Shown here: positions 6,021 to 7,587 of the stretch, one piece after another
Position numbering within the stretch: position 1 is the stretch's first letter
Layout: each line of letters opens with the position of its first letter
NCBI GenBank assembly: GCA_947463755.1
Contig: CANHUK010000062.1
Location: 1 to 7,587 of the forward strand
DNA from: Chitinophagaceae bacterium
GTDB taxonomy: Bacteria > Bacteroidota > Bacteroidia > Chitinophagales > Chitinophagaceae
Direction of reading: 5' to 3'
Length of the DNA stretch: 7,587 nucleotides
The notes under the pieces: generated by a model
The model's database searches: none
What the model was told of the DNA's origin: nothing
What the model saw: the letters and a program-made list of their open reading frames with translations, nothing else
Translations under genes and position numbers: made by a program

Positions 6021-6398
6021 ATGCGCGCTTTCATCATTTTCTTGCTGGCCTTGTTGCTCCTGGGTGCGGGTTGGTATTGGTGGAAATTTCATTTTGTGTT
6101 TGGCGAAGGATCCAAGTCGGGCGAGCTGAACTACATGGTACGTAAGGGGTACATTTTCAAAACATATGAAGGAAAACTCATACAGTCGGGTTTTCGATCC
6201 AGGACGCCAAACACGGTGCAGTCCTTCGACTTCGATTTCTCTGTAGAGGATGAGCGGATCGCCCGCACATTGATGTCGAACGACGGCAAACTCTTCAATC
6301 TGCACTACCGGGAGTACAATGGGGCCCTGCCCTGGCGTGGCTACAGCCGGTATGTGGTTGACAGCATCATATCGATGACGGACATCATCATCAGGTAG
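6021..6398 (+). CDS. Small single-pass membrane protein of unknown function
   Basis: The product is 125 residues. A basic start (MRAF) is followed by a hydrophobic helix at about 4-20 that ends in WYWWK, so the rest is probably outside the cytoplasm as an anchored domain. The best-marked segment is 28-51: GEGSKSGELNY, then RKGYIFKTYEGKL. The tail contains FDFSVEDE (70-77), a Tyr-rich LHYREYNGALPWRGYSRY (94-111) and a final strand. I recognise this EG-x-x-x-G-x-L...KG-x-x-FKT-x-EG pattern from short Bacteroidota proteins, some of which I recall being labelled 6-phosphogluconate dehydrogenase. That name cannot be right: the protein is far too short and has no dinucleotide-binding loop. It is divergent from bshA and 19 bases before the peptidase gene, so probably co-transcribed with the latter. 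No function is assigned. Confidence 0.8.
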   Translation: MRAFIIFLLALLLLGAGWYWWKFHFVFGEGSKSGELNYMVRKGYIFKTYEGKLIQSGFRSRTPNTVQSFDFDFSVEDERIARTLMSNDGKLFNLHYREYNGALPWRGYSRYVVDSIISMTDIIIR

Positions 6399-6417
6399 TC
6401 ATTCAAAATCATTCATC

Positions 6418-7587
6418 ATGCGATCATTCAGGCATGCCCTGCCCGGGCTGTGGATGTTGCTGGCGGCCCTGCCCGCGGCGGCTCAGTCAAACTTCGATTC
6501 TGTGGTCATCCGGCGCATCTCGGACGAGATCCTGCGCAATGGGAAGGCCTATGATAATCTAAGGGTATTGTGCAAGCAGGTCGGTCCGCGACTGTCCGGT
6601 TCCCCGGGTGCAGAGAAAGCGATCGTAGAAACGGCACGCATGCTTCGGGAGGCCGGGGCAGATACTGTTTTCCTGCAACCCTGTATGGTACCCCGCTGGG
6701 TTCGGGGACCGAAGGAGGAGGCCTATGTCACCCTGGCGGGTGGTAAGCGGCAACCCATAAGGGTCGTGGCCCTGGGTAATACTGTAGGGACACCGAAGGA
6801 GGGCGTGAAGGGACCACTGGTGGAGGTACATGACTTTGCGGAACTCGAAAGGCTTGGGCGCAACGGCATCCAGGGGCGCATCGTGTTCTTCAATCATCCG
6901 ATGGATCCCACGCTGGTGCAGACCTTCCGGGCCTATGGGCAGGCAGGTACCTATCGAAGCAACGGTCCATCCCAGGCCGCGAAGTATGGTGCTGCCGGCG
7001 TGGTCATCCGATCCCTGGCATCGAATGTGGACGACCACCCGCACACCGGTGCCATGCGGTATAACGATTCCTTTCCCAAACTGCCGGCCGTGGCCATCAG
7101 CACCCGGGATGCGGAGATGTTGAGCGCACAGATCCGGGAAGGGGATGTCCGCTCTTTCTGGTTCAAAAGCAATGCGCAGATGATGGAGGATGTTCCATCG
7201 TTCAATGTCGTGGGCGAACTGAGGGGCAGCGAACTACCCGACGAGATCATCACCGTAGGCGGACATCTGGATAGCTGGGACCTGGCAGAAGGTGCGCATG
7301 ATGATGGCAGCGGCTGTGTCCAAAGCATCGAGGTGATCCGGGTGATGAAGGCATTAGGGATCCGACCCAAGCGCACCATTCGGGCCGTCATGTTCATGAA
7401 TGAGGAAAACGGACTGAGGGGAGGACTCGCTTATGCCGAAGCTGCTAAAAAAGATGCCGGCAGAAAATATGTATTTGCGCTGGAGAGCGATGCAGGCGGC
7501 TTCACGCCCAGGGGCTTCGGTGTGTCCGGTACCCCTGAGCAATTCCGTAAGGTGTCTGCCTGGGCACCATTGTTTCATCCCTACGGC
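6418..7587 (+). CDS. Secreted M28-family metallopeptidase, carboxypeptidase Q-like (3' partial)
   Basis: Translation from the ATG at 6418 runs 390 codons without a stop to the right edge. A signal peptide covers 1 to about 23 (LLAALPAAAQ). The catalytic fold begins near 30, with VGPRLSGSPG at about 58-67. It is interrupted by a PA-like insert at about 130-245, containing GIQGRIVFFN and AAKYGAAGVVIRS. It resumes with the di-zinc core: H283 in GGHLDSWDLAEG, D295 in HDDGSG, E329 and E330 in MNEENG, and D358 in ESDAGG. The last metal ligand, a His, should lie beyond the window. The stretch GGHLDSWD to PKRT resembles mammalian carboxypeptidase Q, an exopeptidase of dipeptides and short peptides. 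It is probably periplasmic or exported. General annotation systems may call it an M20/M25/M40 hydrolase. The small membrane protein gene lies 19 bases upstream. Confidence 0.92.
   Translation, partial: MRSFRHALPGLWMLLAALPAAAQSNFDSVVIRRISDEILRNGKAYDNLRVLCKQVGPRLSGSPGAEKAIVETARMLREAGADTVFLQPCMVPRWVRGPKEEAYVTLAGGKRQPIRVVALGNTVGTPKEGVKGPLVEVHDFAELERLGRNGIQGRIVFFNHPMDPTLVQTFRAYGQAGTYRSNGPSQAAKYGAAGVVIRSLASNVDDHPHTGAMRYNDSFPKLPAVAISTRDAEMLSAQIREGDVRSFWFKSNAQMMEDVPSFNVVGELRGSELPDEIITVGGHLDSWDLAEGAHDDGSGCVQSIEVIRVMKALGIRPKRTIRAVMFMNEENGLRGGLAYAEAAKKDAGRKYVFALESDAGGFTPRGFGVSGTPEQFRKVSAWAPLFHPYG

Noticed and set aside
5296..6129. A 277-codon plus-strand open frame antisense to bshA and reaching into the next gene
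   Set aside because: It mirrors bshA, shows no recognisable domain, and crosses the bshA promoter and the start of the 6021 gene in another frame. Long antisense frames are common at this GC content.
1..7587. tRNA, rRNA, CRISPR, insertion sequence, phage or toxin-antitoxin content
   Set aside because: I looked on both strands and saw no cloverleaf, spaced direct repeats, terminal inverted repeats or relevant protein motifs. Almost all of the sequence is accounted for by the genes listed.

Overview
The window looks like an ordinary chromosomal segment of a Bacteroidota bacterium with a GC content in the mid-50s percent by eye. I favour the Chitinophagia/Saprospiria side of the phylum, but cannot place it further. 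The phylum call rests on the tail of a PorU-type sortase followed by PorV (type IX secretion, confined to this phylum and its relatives), a DUF4292 lipoprotein next to a LytM/EnvC-like protein, BshA of bacillithiol synthesis, and two promoters with the phylum's TAnnTTTG -7 element.

Layout. Positions 1-1467 hold the end of porU and all of porV, closed by a good intrinsic terminator at 1489-1519. A consensus promoter at 1529-1557 then starts a probable four-gene plus-strand unit: ispF (MEP isoprenoid pathway), dut (dUTPase), a DUF4292 outer-membrane lipoprotein, and a secreted coiled-coil LytM protein whose zinc ligands are missing. This unit meets bshA (minus strand, 4771-5904) end to end with only 10 bases between the stop codons. 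bshA has its own promoter at 5933-5940. Divergent from it are a small one-pass membrane protein of unknown function (6021-6398) and, 19 bases later, a secreted M28-family peptidase resembling carboxypeptidase Q that runs off the right edge.

How the genes relate. Much of the window concerns the cell envelope. PorU and PorV deliver and anchor proteins on the surface. IspF feeds the isoprenoid pool that supplies undecaprenyl carriers. The DUF4292 lipoprotein and the LytM protein are probable envelope-maintenance factors. The last peptidase is exported. Dut (nucleotide pool hygiene) and BshA (low-molecular-weight thiol) are housekeeping enzymes. I found no mobile element, CRISPR array, tRNA, rRNA, phage gene or defence module. 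Nothing here amounts to a clearly new biological system. The most useful leads are the catalytically dead LytM domain with its lipoprotein partner, and the uncharacterised small membrane protein.
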